Shown here: piece after piece, positions 7,569-16,146 of the stretch
Layout of the letters: each line of letters opens with the position of its first letter
Position numbering within the stretch: the first letter of the stretch is position 1
Source of the DNA: Planctomycetota bacterium
Lineage (GTDB): Bacteria > Planctomycetota > UBA8108 > UBA1146 > JAKEFC01
DNA length: 48,811 nt
Reading direction: 5' to 3'
NCBI GenBank assembly: GCA_022616235.1
Contig: JAKEFC010000019.1
Span: forward strand, 1 to 48,811
Notes under the pieces: model-generated
Databases searched by the model: none
Told to the model about the DNA's origin: nothing
Seen by the model: only the letters and a program-made list of their open reading frames with translations
Position numbers and translations under genes: made by a program

Positions 7569-9232
7569 TCCTTCACCACCCCATCGTCGTCCAAGAAGAG
7601 AATGCCGAGGTCGCGCAGGAGCTGCACGCGCGCAATCTCGTAGTCGACTATGCGATTGATCTCATCGTTCTTCGCTTGCGTCAGCGAATTCTGCGCCTGG
7701 GTCCAGTCCCGGTTGTCGATCTCGCCGACTTCGAGCAGGAACGCGGCGCGCTTCACTTCGCGCTCCGAGATCTGGATCGCCTGGCGGGCGATCTGGATCG
7801 CGATCTCGGCGCGCTCGAGGCGCCGGAGCCCCGCGCGGATCTGATTCACGACTTGGTCCTCGTCGCGCGAGAGCTGGCGCTCGGATTGGCGCTTCGCGAT
7901 GCGCGCCCCCGCGAGCGCATTGCGCTCCGCGTAGCGGTCGGTGGGGAGCGCGAGGGCGAGCGACACGTTGTAGCTGTGCGCGGAGTAGTTCAGGTCGCCA
8001 GGGTCATCGCGCGCCGGCGCATCGAGGGCGTAGCTCACGCCGAGATCGAGGTCGGGCAAGACGGCGTTCTCGGCGATCGCGACCGCGCGGCCGCGATCGC
8101 CGATGCGGTCGCGCGAAGTATGGAGGTCGAGGCGGTTCGCGAGCGCGCAGCGGGCGGCCTCCTCGAAGTCGATCTTGCCGGCGCGCAGCTCCGCCGGCCG
8201 CTCCGCGGCGACGTCGATGCTCATCGCCACGGGCAGGCCGAGCTGAATCTTGAAGGAGTCGAGGGCGTTCTGGTACTGCTCCTCCACTCCGATCAGGCTG
8301 TTTTGCGCATCGAGCTTGGCGTTCTCCGCGCGCAGCGCCTCGACGAGGTTCTGCCGGCCGACTTCGTAGAGCGCGTGGGTCTTCTGCGCCTGGAATTCGA
8401 GCATGGCGAGGTTGTCCCGTTGGTTCTTCACGGTCTCCTGGAGCGCCACGAGGCCGTAGAACGCCTGCATGAGATCGATCGTGAAGTCCTCGCGAAAAAG
8501 CTCGAACGCGCGCACGGCATAGAGGATGTCTCGCTCCGCCTGAATCAGCCGTTCGTGGCTGATGTCCTTGCCGAAACCTCTCAGGAGCGGCTGGCTGAGC
8601 GACAGGTCCACCGCCGAGGAAGCCGTGCTCGGGTCGGTACCCGCGCCGCCGGTCGTGTTCACGGTTTGGTCGAGGCGCCCCGACAGCGCCGCTTGCAGCT
8701 CGCCGCCGAACGGCAATGTGTCGGAAACGCCGATGCTGCCGCTTTCGCTGACGGAGCGGGGCGTCCCGGTGCCATCGCCGAGGAGCGCGTTCAAGGTGCT
8801 GTTCACGATCGGCCCGAAGTCGTGCCGGGCGAGATCGAGCGACAATCCTTGCAGGAAGAGGGACTCGCGCTGCGCCTTGTATTCGCGGTTGTTGCGCGTC
8901 GCGATGCTCAACGCATCGCGTAAGGAGAGGGCAACGAGCTTCTCCGCCGCAACCGGCAAGTCGAGCCGCTCGCGCTCCCCGGCGGCGGGAGCGGCGGTGG
9001 CGGTCACCCCGCCCGGCACGAGCACTTGCTCGCGGCGCGGCGCGATGATCTCGGCGGTGGCCGCGTCGACGGCGCGGTTCCCCGCGCGATCGGCCCAGCG
9101 GTCCAGTTGCGGGACCGTGCACCCCGCCAGTAGAAGCGCGAGGATCGCTGCGGCTCGCGGCCCGCGAGATAGGCTTCTTGCGCACGCGGCTTGGCGCGCG
9201 TTGCCTTCGGTGCGCGAATCGTGCGGCCCCAT
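7565..9232 (-). CDS. TolC-family outer membrane efflux lipoprotein
   Basis: The product is 555 residues with a lipoprotein signal (AILALLLAGC, Cys near residue 38), then a long alpha-helical protein with two OEP-type repeats. Diagnostic stretches include LSLRDALSIATRNNREYK, LSLSQPLLRGFG and the second-repeat LQLGLPVAMSIDV. These match outer-membrane channel proteins of tripartite efflux systems (TolC/OprM class). The start is ATG at 9232 with GGGGGA six bases upstream. It is the first gene of the efflux operon and overlaps the adaptor gene by 4 bases. Putting the channel gene first and transcribing all four components together argues for a dedicated exporter rather than one sharing a housekeeping TolC. 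Confidence 0.9.
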   Translation of the reverse strand: MGPHDSRTEGNARQAACARSLSRGPRAAAILALLLAGCTVPQLDRWADRAGNRAVDAATAEIIAPRREQVLVPGGVTATAAPAAGERERLDLPVAAEKLVALSLRDALSIATRNNREYKAQRESLFLQGLSLDLARHDFGPIVNSTLNALLGDGTGTPRSVSESGSIGVSDTLPFGGELQAALSGRLDQTVNTTGGAGTDPSTASSAVDLSLSQPLLRGFGKDISHERLIQAERDILYAVRAFELFREDFTIDLMQAFYGLVALQETVKNQRDNLAMLEFQAQKTHALYEVGRQNLVEALRAENAKLDAQNSLIGVEEQYQNALDSFKIQLGLPVAMSIDVAAERPAELRAGKIDFEEAARCALANRLDLHTSRDRIGDRGRAVAIAENAVLPDLDLGVSYALDAPARDDPGDLNYSAHSYNVSLALALPTDRYAERNALAGARIAKRQSERQLSRDEDQVVNQIRAGLRRLERAEIAIQIARQAIQISEREVKRAAFLLEVGEIDNRDWTQAQNSLTQAKNDEINRIVDYEIARVQLLRDLGILFLDDDGVVKE

Positions 9233-9544
9233 CTAAAGTCCCCCGATTGAGAGTGCCAAATCTAGTTCGGCGAGTATCGGCCCATTGCAATGCATGCTTT
9301 GGAAGTGCGCTGCGCAACGTCTACGCGCTTCGAGCACTTCGGTCTCTGCGGATTGCGTAGTTGCCGTCGCCTTCACTTGGGGGTCCGCGCGCATGCTAAG
9401 TGACGCGGCGCGCGGGCGCAACGAGCGGGTTCGATCGCCGCGCCGATAATGGAGCGCCAAGCAGAAAGCGTAATTAGGCCCGGCGGCGCCGATTCTACCG
9501 CCCGCGCGTGGTCGCGCTATGGCGGCGAGGCAGGCGGCCGTAAA
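9233..9544. other. Intergenic region without recognised gene
   Basis: These 312 bases lie between the end of sufT and the start of the TolC-like gene, both on the minus strand. They must hold the 3' end of the SUF transcript and the control region of the efflux operon. I see a perfect 10-base palindrome CATTGCAATG at 9283-9292, about 50 bases upstream of the TolC-like start, which could be an operator half-site. I see no convincing -35/-10 pair and no T-tailed hairpin. No open frame here resembles a protein. Confidence 0.4.
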
Positions 9545-9940
9545 CTAGAACATGCCAAGGTCCAGGCGCGCGGCCTCGGTCATCATCTGCGGCGTCCACG
9601 GCGGATCCCACACGACCTCGACGCGCGAGCGGCGCACGCCGGGGACTTGCCCCACCTTCGTCTCGACCTCCGGCGGCAGCGTTCCCGCGACCGGACAGGC
9701 CGGCGACGTCAGCGTCATGTCGATCGCGACGTCGTGCTCCGGCGTTATGTCGATCTTGTAGATGAGTCCAAGCTCGTAAATGTTAACGGGAATCTCCGGA
9801 TCGTAGCAGGACTTGATCGCCTCGATCACGCGCTCGCGCAGCTCATCGTCGCCGGCGGCATCCTCCGCGGCAGGCGCCGGCGCCGGGTCCGCGGGGGCGG
9901 GTGCCGGCTCGCTGGGGTCGTGCGGAGGTTCCTTCTTCAT
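9545..9940 (-). CDS. sufT: SufT, DUF59/MIP18-family Fe-S assembly factor
   Basis: The product is 131 residues. After a Pro/Ala/Asp-rich N-terminal linker of about 30 residues comes the DUF59 (MIP18) domain: YDPEIPVNIYELGLIY and then TSPACPVAGTLPPEV, with the single conserved Cys used in Fe-S maturation. SufT-type proteins help deliver [4Fe-4S] clusters to client proteins. I chose the ATG at 9940, which overlaps the TGA of sufU by 4 bases. The longer frame to 10009 would run antisense-like sequence into sufU. It is the last gene of the SUF operon. Confidence 0.9.
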   Translation of the reverse strand: MKKEPPHDPSEPAPAPADPAPAPAAEDAAGDDELRERVIEAIKSCYDPEIPVNIYELGLIYKIDITPEHDVAIDMTLTSPACPVAGTLPPEVETKVGQVPGVRRSRVEVVWDPPWTPQMMTEAARLDLGMF

Positions 9941-10389
9941 TCGGTCGTGATGCTCTCTTCGCGTTTGTCGAGCGCCGCGAGCAGCGTGTGCCAGGCGAGG
10001 GTCGCGCACTTCACCCGCATGGGAAACTCACAGACGCCGCCGAACACGGCGAGCTTGCCGAGCGCTCGCCGCGCGTCCTCGCTCTCGACCTTGCCGGTCA
10101 CCAATTCGCGAAAACGCGCGAACAGCGCTTCCGCGGCGGCGCGGTCTTTCCCCTTCAAGGCCTCGGTCAGGAGCGATGCGGCCGCCGTCGAGATCGCGCA
10201 ACCGGCACCCTCGAAGCGCAGATCGCGGATCCGGTCCCCCTCCAGGAGGACGTGGAGCGTGATCTTGTCGCCGCACAGCGGATTGTGGCCGTTGGCGTGG
10301 CGGTTCGCCTCTGGCAGCGGACCGAAATTGCGCGGCCGCTTCGAGTGGTCGAGGATCAGCTCCTGGTACAGCTCCGCCAATTCCGACAT
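9937..10389 (-). CDS. sufU: SufU zinc-dependent sulfurtransferase
   Basis: The product is 150 residues. The SufU/IscU-like fold carries all expected ligands: Cys39 and Asp41 (NPLCGDK), Cys64 (GAGCAIS) and Cys128 (RVKCATLAW). The 15-20 residue insertion between the second and third Cys that separates SufU from IscU is present. SufU takes persulfide sulfur from SufS and passes it to the SufBCD scaffold. The start is the ATG at 10389, sharing one base with the sufS stop (TGATG); a TTG one codon earlier is less likely. The gene lies between sufS and sufT, as in many SUF operons. Confidence 0.93.
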   Translation of the reverse strand: MSELAELYQELILDHSKRPRNFGPLPEANRHANGHNPLCGDKITLHVLLEGDRIRDLRFEGAGCAISTAAASLLTEALKGKDRAAAEALFARFRELVTGKVESEDARRALGKLAVFGGVCEFPMRVKCATLAWHTLLAALDKREESITTE

Positions 10390-11666
10390 CAACCGAATAC
10401 CCTCCTCGCTTCGACGAGCGCTTCCGCCAAGCGGTCGATCTCCTCTCGCGTATTGAAGAGCGCGATCGAAGCGCGGGCCGTGGCGGTGACGCCGAGGCGG
10501 TCCATGACCGGCTGCGCGCAGTGATGGCCGGCGCGGATCGCGATCCCGGCGCGGTCGAGCACGGTGCCCACGTCGTGCGGGTGGATCCTGCCGAGATTGA
10601 AGGAGAGCACGCCTCTGCGTTGGGTCTTGCTGCCGAAGAGCACGAGATCGGGTACGCGCGCCAGCGCCTCCTCCGCGTAGCGGAAGAGCCCGGATTCGTA
10701 GTCCTCGATCGCCGTGCGCCCGATGCGTTCCAGGTAGTCTACTGCGGCGCCGAGCCCGATTGCGCCGGAGATGTGCGGCGTGCCCGCCTCGAATTTCCAG
10801 GGCAGATCGTTGAAGGTGGTCTTCTCGAAAGTAACGACGCGGATCATGTCGCCGCCGCCCTGATAGGGAGGCATCGCTTCGAGCAGCGCCGCCTTGCCGT
10901 AGAGGACGCCGATCCCGGTCGGGCCGTAGAGCTTGTGCCCGGAGAAGACATAGAAGTCGCAGTCGAGGCCGCGCACGTCGATCGGCAGGTGGGGAGCCGC
11001 CTGCGCGCCGTCGAGGAGCACGGGCACTCCGCGCGCGTGCGCAAGCTCGATCATGCGCGCGACGGGGTTCAGCGTCCCGAGCGCGTTCGAGAGGTGGCTC
11101 GCCGCTACGAGCCGCGTCCGCGGCGTGAGCAGTTTCTCGTATTCATCGAGGAGCAGCTCTCCATCGTCGTTCATCGGCACGACGCGCAGGCGCGCGCCCC
11201 GCTCTTCGCAGAGAAGCTGCCAGGGCACGATGTTGGAGTGGTGCTCCATTGCCGTGATCAGGATCTCGCCGCCGCGCGCCAGGCCCTGCGCTCCGAAGCT
11301 CCGCGCCACGAGGTTGATGCCCTCCGTGGCGCTCCGGACGAAGATGATCTCGCGCGCGTCGCCGGCGTTCAGGAAGCGGCGGACCTTCTCGCGGGCCTCT
11401 TCATATGCCTCCGTCGCGCGGGCGCCGAGCGCGTGTACGGCGCGATGGACGTTTGCGTTCGACTCGGAGTAGTAGTTCGCGATCGCGTCGATCACCGCCT
11501 GCGGCTTCTGCGAGGTCGCGGCGTTGTCCAGGTAGATGAGCGGCTTCCCGTACACGCGCTGGGCGAGAATCGGAAAGTCCTTCCGCACGGCGGCGACATC
11601 GAAGCGCGCCGGGGCCGCATCTTTGCGAGCGGCGCTTTCCGTGGCGGCGGGGCTCCGGACCTTCAT
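10389..11666 (-). CDS. sufS: SufS cysteine desulfurase
   Basis: The product is 425 residues, a class V PLP aminotransferase of the group II (SufS/CsdA) type. Lys245 in FSGHKLYGPTG would hold pyridoxal phosphate. Cys383 in RAGHHCAQP is the persulfide-forming residue. The DNAATSQKP and TAMEHHSNIVPW motifs are intact. The first 20 residues are a low-complexity extension. It releases sulfur from cysteine for SufU. The ATG overlaps the stop of sufD by 4 bases, so the genes are translationally coupled. Confidence 0.95.
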   Translation of the reverse strand: MKVRSPAATESAARKDAAPARFDVAAVRKDFPILAQRVYGKPLIYLDNAATSQKPQAVIDAIANYYSESNANVHRAVHALGARATEAYEEAREKVRRFLNAGDAREIIFVRSATEGINLVARSFGAQGLARGGEILITAMEHHSNIVPWQLLCEERGARLRVVPMNDDGELLLDEYEKLLTPRTRLVAASHLSNALGTLNPVARMIELAHARGVPVLLDGAQAAPHLPIDVRGLDCDFYVFSGHKLYGPTGIGVLYGKAALLEAMPPYQGGGDMIRVVTFEKTTFNDLPWKFEAGTPHISGAIGLGAAVDYLERIGRTAIEDYESGLFRYAEEALARVPDLVLFGSKTQRRGVLSFNLGRIHPHDVGTVLDRAGIAIRAGHHCAQPVMDRLGVTATARASIALFNTREEIDRLAEALVEARRVFG

Positions 11667-13033
11667 GGCGCCCCCGCGGCGGGTAAGCTCGCGTGCACGA
11701 GGCCCTCGAGGCGCGCGCGCAGCTCCAGGGACTCGATCTGGAGGAATAGCTCGTCCGCGAAGGCGCGCGTGAGCAATTCCCGCGCCTCGGCGAGCGAGAG
11801 CCCGCGGCTCCGCAGGTAGAAGAGCGCCGCAGCGTCGAGCTGGCCCACGGTCGCGCCGTGCGTGCAGCGCACGTCATCGGCGTAGATCTCGAGGCGCGGC
11901 CGGGTGTTCGCGGTGGCGCCATCGGAGAGGAGCAGGTTGTCGTTGCTCTGCTTCGCGTCGGTCTTCTGCGCGTCCTGGTGCACGTGGATCTTGCCGCTGA
12001 AGACCCCGGTGGCGCGATCCGCGAGGATGCCCTTGTAGATTTCGCGGCTGTGGCAGCGCGGCGCGACGTGGTGGATCAGCGTGTGGTTGTCGACGTGGCG
12101 TTCTCCGGTGGCGACGTAGATCCCGAAGAGCCCGCTCTCGCACTCTTCGCCTTCGATGGAGAGGGTGATCTCGTTGCGCACGACGCGGCCGCCGAGCGCC
12201 ACGAACCACGTCGCGTAGCTGCTTCTCGCCCCCTGGCGCGTGCGCTGCGCGGCAACGTGCGCCGCGGCGGGCCCTTCCCGCGCGATCTTGTAGTGCTCGA
12301 ACGAAGCGCCGGGCTCGATCCAGACTTCCGTCAGGGCGTTCGTCAGGTGTGCGGCGCCGGCGTCGATCGAGGCATAGGTCTCGACGAGCGTCGCGCGGCT
12401 CTCGGCGCCGATGACGAAGAGATTGCGGGGATGGATCGCGGCCGGCTGCGCTACCCCCGCCGTCAGGTAGAGGATCTCGACCGGCCTCTCGGCGCGCCGC
12501 TTCGGCGCGGTCTCGAAGAGCACGCCATCCTCGAAGAGCGCGGTGTTCAAGGCGGCGAAGGCCTCATCGGCGCGCGGCGGAGCGCCGGCGCCGAGGCGCT
12601 CCTCGGCGAGGAGGCGGCGCGCGAAGCGAGGCTCGAGGCGACCCCCGCCCGCGGCAAGCGCGGCGCCGAGGCTCTCGAGAACGACGCCGTCCGGCAGCGC
12701 CTCGAGGCGGGACAGCTCGCGCCGAAAGGCGCCGTTCACGAACACGATGAGAGGCGCCTCCGCCCCGAGGAGGCGCGCGCGCGCGACGGCGCCGGCGGCG
12801 ACCGCGGGCGGCGGCGCGCCGGCGGGGGTGCTGCGGAATCCCGCGCCGAGGACGCGCGCGACGCTCGTGTAGAGCCACTCCTCGTCGCGGCGGCCGGGGA
12901 AGCCGCTCTCTCGGAAGCGGGACACTGCGGCCTTCCGCACCGGATGGAGCCAGGGCGAGGCCGGCGCGCGCAAGGCGGACTCCGCGCGGGCGAAATCCTC
13001 GATGAAGGGCTCGGCGAGCGTGTTCGCCCCCAT
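11663..13033 (-). CDS. sufD: SufD Fe-S scaffold subunit
   Basis: The product is 456 residues. The C-terminal half is the SufBD beta-helix with the diagnostic CTHGATVGQLDAAALFYLRS near residues 385-405. Upstream lies the HVDNHTLIHHVAPRCHSREIYKG region typical of SufD. SufD pairs with SufB and the ATPase SufC to build Fe-S clusters. I chose the ATG at 13033 (MGANTLAEPF), four bases after the sufC stop. The open frame continues 38 codons upstream with an Arg-rich sequence inside sufC that is not family-like. The N-terminal half is unusually Ala/Arg/Glu-rich, reflecting high GC. Confidence 0.93.
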   Translation of the reverse strand: MGANTLAEPFIEDFARAESALRAPASPWLHPVRKAAVSRFRESGFPGRRDEEWLYTSVARVLGAGFRSTPAGAPPPAVAAGAVARARLLGAEAPLIVFVNGAFRRELSRLEALPDGVVLESLGAALAAGGGRLEPRFARRLLAEERLGAGAPPRADEAFAALNTALFEDGVLFETAPKRRAERPVEILYLTAGVAQPAAIHPRNLFVIGAESRATLVETYASIDAGAAHLTNALTEVWIEPGASFEHYKIAREGPAAAHVAAQRTRQGARSSYATWFVALGGRVVRNEITLSIEGEECESGLFGIYVATGERHVDNHTLIHHVAPRCHSREIYKGILADRATGVFSGKIHVHQDAQKTDAKQSNDNLLLSDGATANTRPRLEIYADDVRCTHGATVGQLDAAALFYLRSRGLSLAEARELLTRAFADELFLQIESLELRARLEGLVHASLPAAGAP

Positions 13034-13037
13034 GGGA

Positions 13038-13841
13038 TCAGCCCTTCGACTTTCGCGCCGCGGACTTCTCGGCCGGCGCCGCGGAGCGGCCGTTTCGACT
13101 CGCGCCATCGAGCCACGCATAGCCGCGCTCCTCCAGCTCGCGCGCAAGCTCCTTCCCGCCCGAACGGACGATGCGTCCCTGATGGAGCACGTGGACGAAG
13201 TCTGGAACGATGTACTCGAGCAGGCGCTCGTAGTGCGTGACGACCAGCATCGCGCGCGCGGGAGAGCGCAGGCGGTTCACGCCATCCGCGACGCTGCGGA
13301 GCGCGTCGATGTCGAGCCCGGAATCGGTTTCGTCGAGGATCGCGAAGCGCGGCTCCAGCACCGCCATCTGGAAGATCTCGTTCCGCTTCTTTTCGCCGCC
13401 GGAGAAGCCGGCGTTCACCGGGCGCTGCAACAGGGTCTCGTCGAGGCCGACCAGTTTCACGCGCTCGCGGACGAGCTGGAGGAAATCGACTGAGTCCAGC
13501 TCCGGCTCGCCGCGCGCCTCGCGGAGCGCGTTAAGGGCGGCCTTCAAGAAATAGGTGTTGTTCACGCCGGGAATCTCCACGGGGTACTGGAACGCCAGGA
13601 AGATCCCCTTCCGCGCCCGCTCTTCCGGCGAGCAGGCGAGGAGGTCGGCGCCATCGTAGGTCACGGTGCCGGCGGTGACTTCGAAGTCCTCGCGCCCCGC
13701 GAGCACGTTCGCGAGCGTGCTCTTTCCGGAGCCGTTCGGCCCCATGAGCGCGTGGACCTCGCCCGCGCGAATCGCGAGATCGATCCCGCGCAGGATCTCC
13801 TTGTCCTCGACGCGCGCCTTCAGTCCTTTGATCTCGAGCAA
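13038..13841 (-). CDS. sufC: SufC Fe-S assembly ATPase
   Basis: The product is 267 residues. It is an ABC-type ATPase with Walker A GPNGSGKST (about residues 34-42), the SufC-specific signature FSGGEKKRNEI, Walker B FAILDETDSGLDIDALR and the switch histidine in VVTHYER. A C-terminal Ala/Lys/Ser tail of about 20 residues (AAPAEKSAARKSKG) extends beyond the usual end. The only available start that keeps the first beta-strand is TTG at 13841, with a purine-rich AAAAGAG upstream, so initiation may be weak relative to sufB. Confidence 0.93.
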   Translation of the reverse strand: MLEIKGLKARVEDKEILRGIDLAIRAGEVHALMGPNGSGKSTLANVLAGREDFEVTAGTVTYDGADLLACSPEERARKGIFLAFQYPVEIPGVNNTYFLKAALNALREARGEPELDSVDFLQLVRERVKLVGLDETLLQRPVNAGFSGGEKKRNEIFQMAVLEPRFAILDETDSGLDIDALRSVADGVNRLRSPARAMLVVTHYERLLEYIVPDFVHVLHQGRIVRSGGKELARELEERGYAWLDGASRNGRSAAPAEKSAARKSKG

Positions 13842-13887
13842 GTCCGACTCTTTTCCGATTGCGTTTCGATTTGTTCCGCAGGCGGGA

Positions 13888-15333
13888 TTACCCCACGCTG
13901 CCTTCGAGGCTGATGCCGAGCAGGTTCCGCGCTTCGACGGCGAACTCCATCGGCAGCTCGCTCAGCACTTCCTTGCAGAACCCGTTCACGATGAGCGTCA
14001 CGGCATCCTCGGTCGAGATTCCGCGTTGGTTGCAGTAGAAGATCTGGTCCTCGCCGATGCGCGAGGTCGTCGCTTCGTGCTCCACCTTCGCGGTCGGGTT
14101 CTTGACCTCGATGTAAGGAAACGTGTGCGCGCCGCAGCGGTCGCCGAGCAGGAGCGAGTCGCACTGCGAGAAGTTGCGCGCCCCTTCCGCGCCCTTCTGG
14201 ACCTTCACGAGGCCGCGGTAGGTGTTCTGGCCGCGTCCCGCGGAGATCCCCTTCGAGATGATCGTGCTCCGTGTGTTCTTCCCGATGTGTACCATCTTCG
14301 TGCCGGTATCCGCCTGCTGGTGGTGGTTCGTCACGGCGACGGAGTGGAATTCGCCGACGGAATCATCGCCCTGCAAGATGCAGCTCGGATACTTCCAAGT
14401 GATCGCGGAGCCGGTCTCGACTTGGGTCCAGGAGATCTTCGAGCCGCGCCCGCGGCAGGCGCCGCGCTTCGTGACGAAGTTGTAGATGCCGCCCTTGCCG
14501 TCCTTGTCCCCGGGGTACCAGTTCTGCACCGTGGAGTACTTGATCTGCGCGCGCTCGAGCGCCACCAATTCGACGACCGCCGCGTGGAGCTGATTCGTGT
14601 CCCGCATCGGGGCGGTGCACCCCTCGAGGTAGCTCACGTAGCTGTTCGGCTCGGCGACGATCAGCGTGCGCTCGAACTGGCCGGTATTCGCGGCGTTGAT
14701 GCGGAAGTACGTGGACAGCTCCATCGGACAGCGGACGCCGGCCGGGATGTAACAGAAGGAGCCATCGCTGAAGACCGCGGAATTGAGCGACGCGAAGTAG
14801 TTGTCGGTGTAGGGAACCACCGACCCGAGGTAGCGCTGCACCAGCTCCGGATGGCTCTGCACCGCTTCCGAGAATGAGCAGAAGACGATCCCCAACTCCG
14901 CGAGCTTGTCCTTGAACGTGGTCGCGACGGACACGCTGTCGAACACCGCGTCGACGGCGACTCCGCTAAGCCGCTTCTGCTCCTCGAGGGAGATCCCCAG
15001 CTTCTCGAAGGTGGCGAGCAGCTCGGGGTCGACTTGGTCCAGGTTCTCCAAGCGCGCCTTCTGCTTCGGCGCGGAGTAGTAGATGATGTCCTGGTAGTCG
15101 ATCGGAGGATGGCGGACGTTGGGCCACGATGGCTCCGTCATGCCGAGCCAATGTCGTAGCGCTTTCAAGCGCCACTCGAGCAGCCACTCAGGCTCGGTCT
15201 TCCGCTCGGAGATCGCACGCACGATCTCTTCGTTCAGACCGCGCGGCAGCGTCTCGGAATCGATCTCCGTCACGAAGCCGTATTTGTATTCGCGGTTCGC
15301 GAGCGCTTCGATGTCGCGATTCGAATCCGCCAT
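13888..15333 (-). CDS. sufB: SufB Fe-S scaffold subunit
   Basis: The product is 481 residues, the usual SufB length. It has the N-terminal [18 protein letters not shown] stretch, the [20 protein letters not shown] region, and the C-terminal [19 protein letters not shown] followed by FYCNQRGIS. SufB is the main scaffold on which the cluster is assembled. The start is ATG at 15333 with GAAGAGAAGGA directly upstream. The frame remains open to 15585 through the regulator gene, but that part reads as a shadow. It lies 46 bases upstream of sufC. Confidence 0.96.
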   Translation of the reverse strand: MADSNRDIEALANREYKYGFVTEIDSETLPRGLNEEIVRAISERKTEPEWLLEWRLKALRHWLGMTEPSWPNVRHPPIDYQDIIYYSAPKQKARLENLDQVDPELLATFEKLGISLEEQKRLSGVAVDAVFDSVSVATTFKDKLAELGIVFCSFSEAVQSHPELVQRYLGSVVPYTDNYFASLNSAVFSDGSFCYIPAGVRCPMELSTYFRINAANTGQFERTLIVAEPNSYVSYLEGCTAPMRDTNQLHAAVVELVALERAQIKYSTVQNWYPGDKDGKGGIYNFVTKRGACRGRGSKISWTQVETGSAITWKYPSCILQGDDSVGEFHSVAVTNHHQQADTGTKMVHIGKNTRSTIISKGISAGRGQNTYRGLVKVQKGAEGARNFSQCDSLLLGDRCGAHTFPYIEVKNPTAKVEHEATTSRIGEDQIFYCNQRGISTEDAVTLIVNGFCKEVLSELPMEFAVEARNLLGISLEGSVG

Positions 15334-15359
15334 GCGTCCTTCTCTTCCCGAGTTCTCGC

Positions 15360-15860
15360 TCAATTCGCCGGTCTCGTCTCCACCGCGCGCGCGCGGGGCG
15401 CCGCGGCGACGAGGGCCCGGCCGCACTTCGCGCCCGCCAAGGTGTGCGCGAGCACTTGGCAGGTCATGTCCGCGAGCGTGATGCGGTCGAGCACCTCGCG
15501 AATCGCGCGGTTGATGAGCTGCCAATTCGCTTCGGTGGCGCACGAGCCCGCGTGCTCGCAGAAGGTCTCCGCGTCGGCCACGCACGCGGTGATGGCGACC
15601 GGCCCTTCCAGGGCCGCCACCATGGCGCTCACCGTGATCTCCGCCGGGGGCCGCGCGAGGCGGTAGCCCCCCTTGACGCCCCGCTGGGAGCCGAGGAGCC
15701 CCGCCCGGGTGAGGAGCTTCAGGATCTTGCTCACCATGGGGAGCGGCAGCCGGCTCGCCTCCGCAAGCTCCGGCGCCGTATGCACCTCCGCGCTCCCCCC
15801 CCGCGCCATGTGGGAGAGTAGGACGATCCCGTAATCGGTCTGCCGGGTGATTCGAATCAC
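15360..15860 (-). CDS. Rrf2-family SUF operon regulator
   Basis: The product is about 166 residues. An N-terminal winged helix-turn-helix of the Rrf2 family ([19 protein letters not shown], then [28 protein letters not shown]) is followed by a wing ([10 protein letters not shown]) and a three-Cys cluster site, C93-x7-C101-x5-C107. Proteins of this type bind a Fe-S cluster and control SUF genes (the SUF FeS assembly regulator group related to IscR). I chose GTG at 15860 because GGAGG sits 4 bases upstream and family members begin at this point; an ATG at 15890 has no proper Shine-Dalgarno sequence. It is the first gene of the SUF operon, so autoregulation is likely. Confidence 0.88.
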   Translation of the reverse strand: MIRITRQTDYGIVLLSHMARGGSAEVHTAPELAEASRLPLPMVSKILKLLTRAGLLGSQRGVKGGYRLARPPAEITVSAMVAALEGPVAITACVADAETFCEHAGSCATEANWQLINRAIREVLDRITLADMTCQVLAHTLAGAKCGRALVAAAPRARAVETRPAN

Positions 15861-16146
15861 GGCGCCTCCGGGAAAAGAGTACCTTTTCATTCCTATTTAT
15901 CGCAAGGCAAAAATTGGGAGGGTCCGAAACAGGGAGCGGGGACTTGGCGCGCCGAGAATTGCCCTCGGCGCAAACCGGAAAGCCTCGTCCTACGCGCGCG
16001 TGCCTCGCGCCTACCGCGCCTCGGCCACTTCGGAACGCCGGCGCGGATTCGTTGTGAACGCGCTTCGTCTCGGCCTAGTATTCGCCGCTTCGCAGCGGTG
16101 CGCGCCGCTCGAGTGGCGCGCGCGATCACGTGGGAAGAAAGTCTCG
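15861..16146. promoter_or_regulatory. Divergent control region between the SUF operon and ctaB
   Basis: The region contains an AT-rich block at 15887-15916 (minus-strand reading TTTTTGCCTTGCGATAAATAGG) just upstream of the regulator. This is the best place for the SUF promoter and Rrf2 operator, although no clear -35 can be matched. For the plus strand, TTGTGA (16052-16057), an 18-base spacer and TAGTAT (16076-16081) form a moderate sigma-70-like promoter about 65 bases before ctaB. Assignments are by eye. Confidence 0.4.

Noticed and set aside
15861-15890. ATG start at 15890 for the Rrf2 regulator
   Set aside because: It lacks a proper Shine-Dalgarno sequence and lies in the AT-rich block likely used as promoter. 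The GTG at 15860 has GGAGG and gives the family-typical N-terminus.
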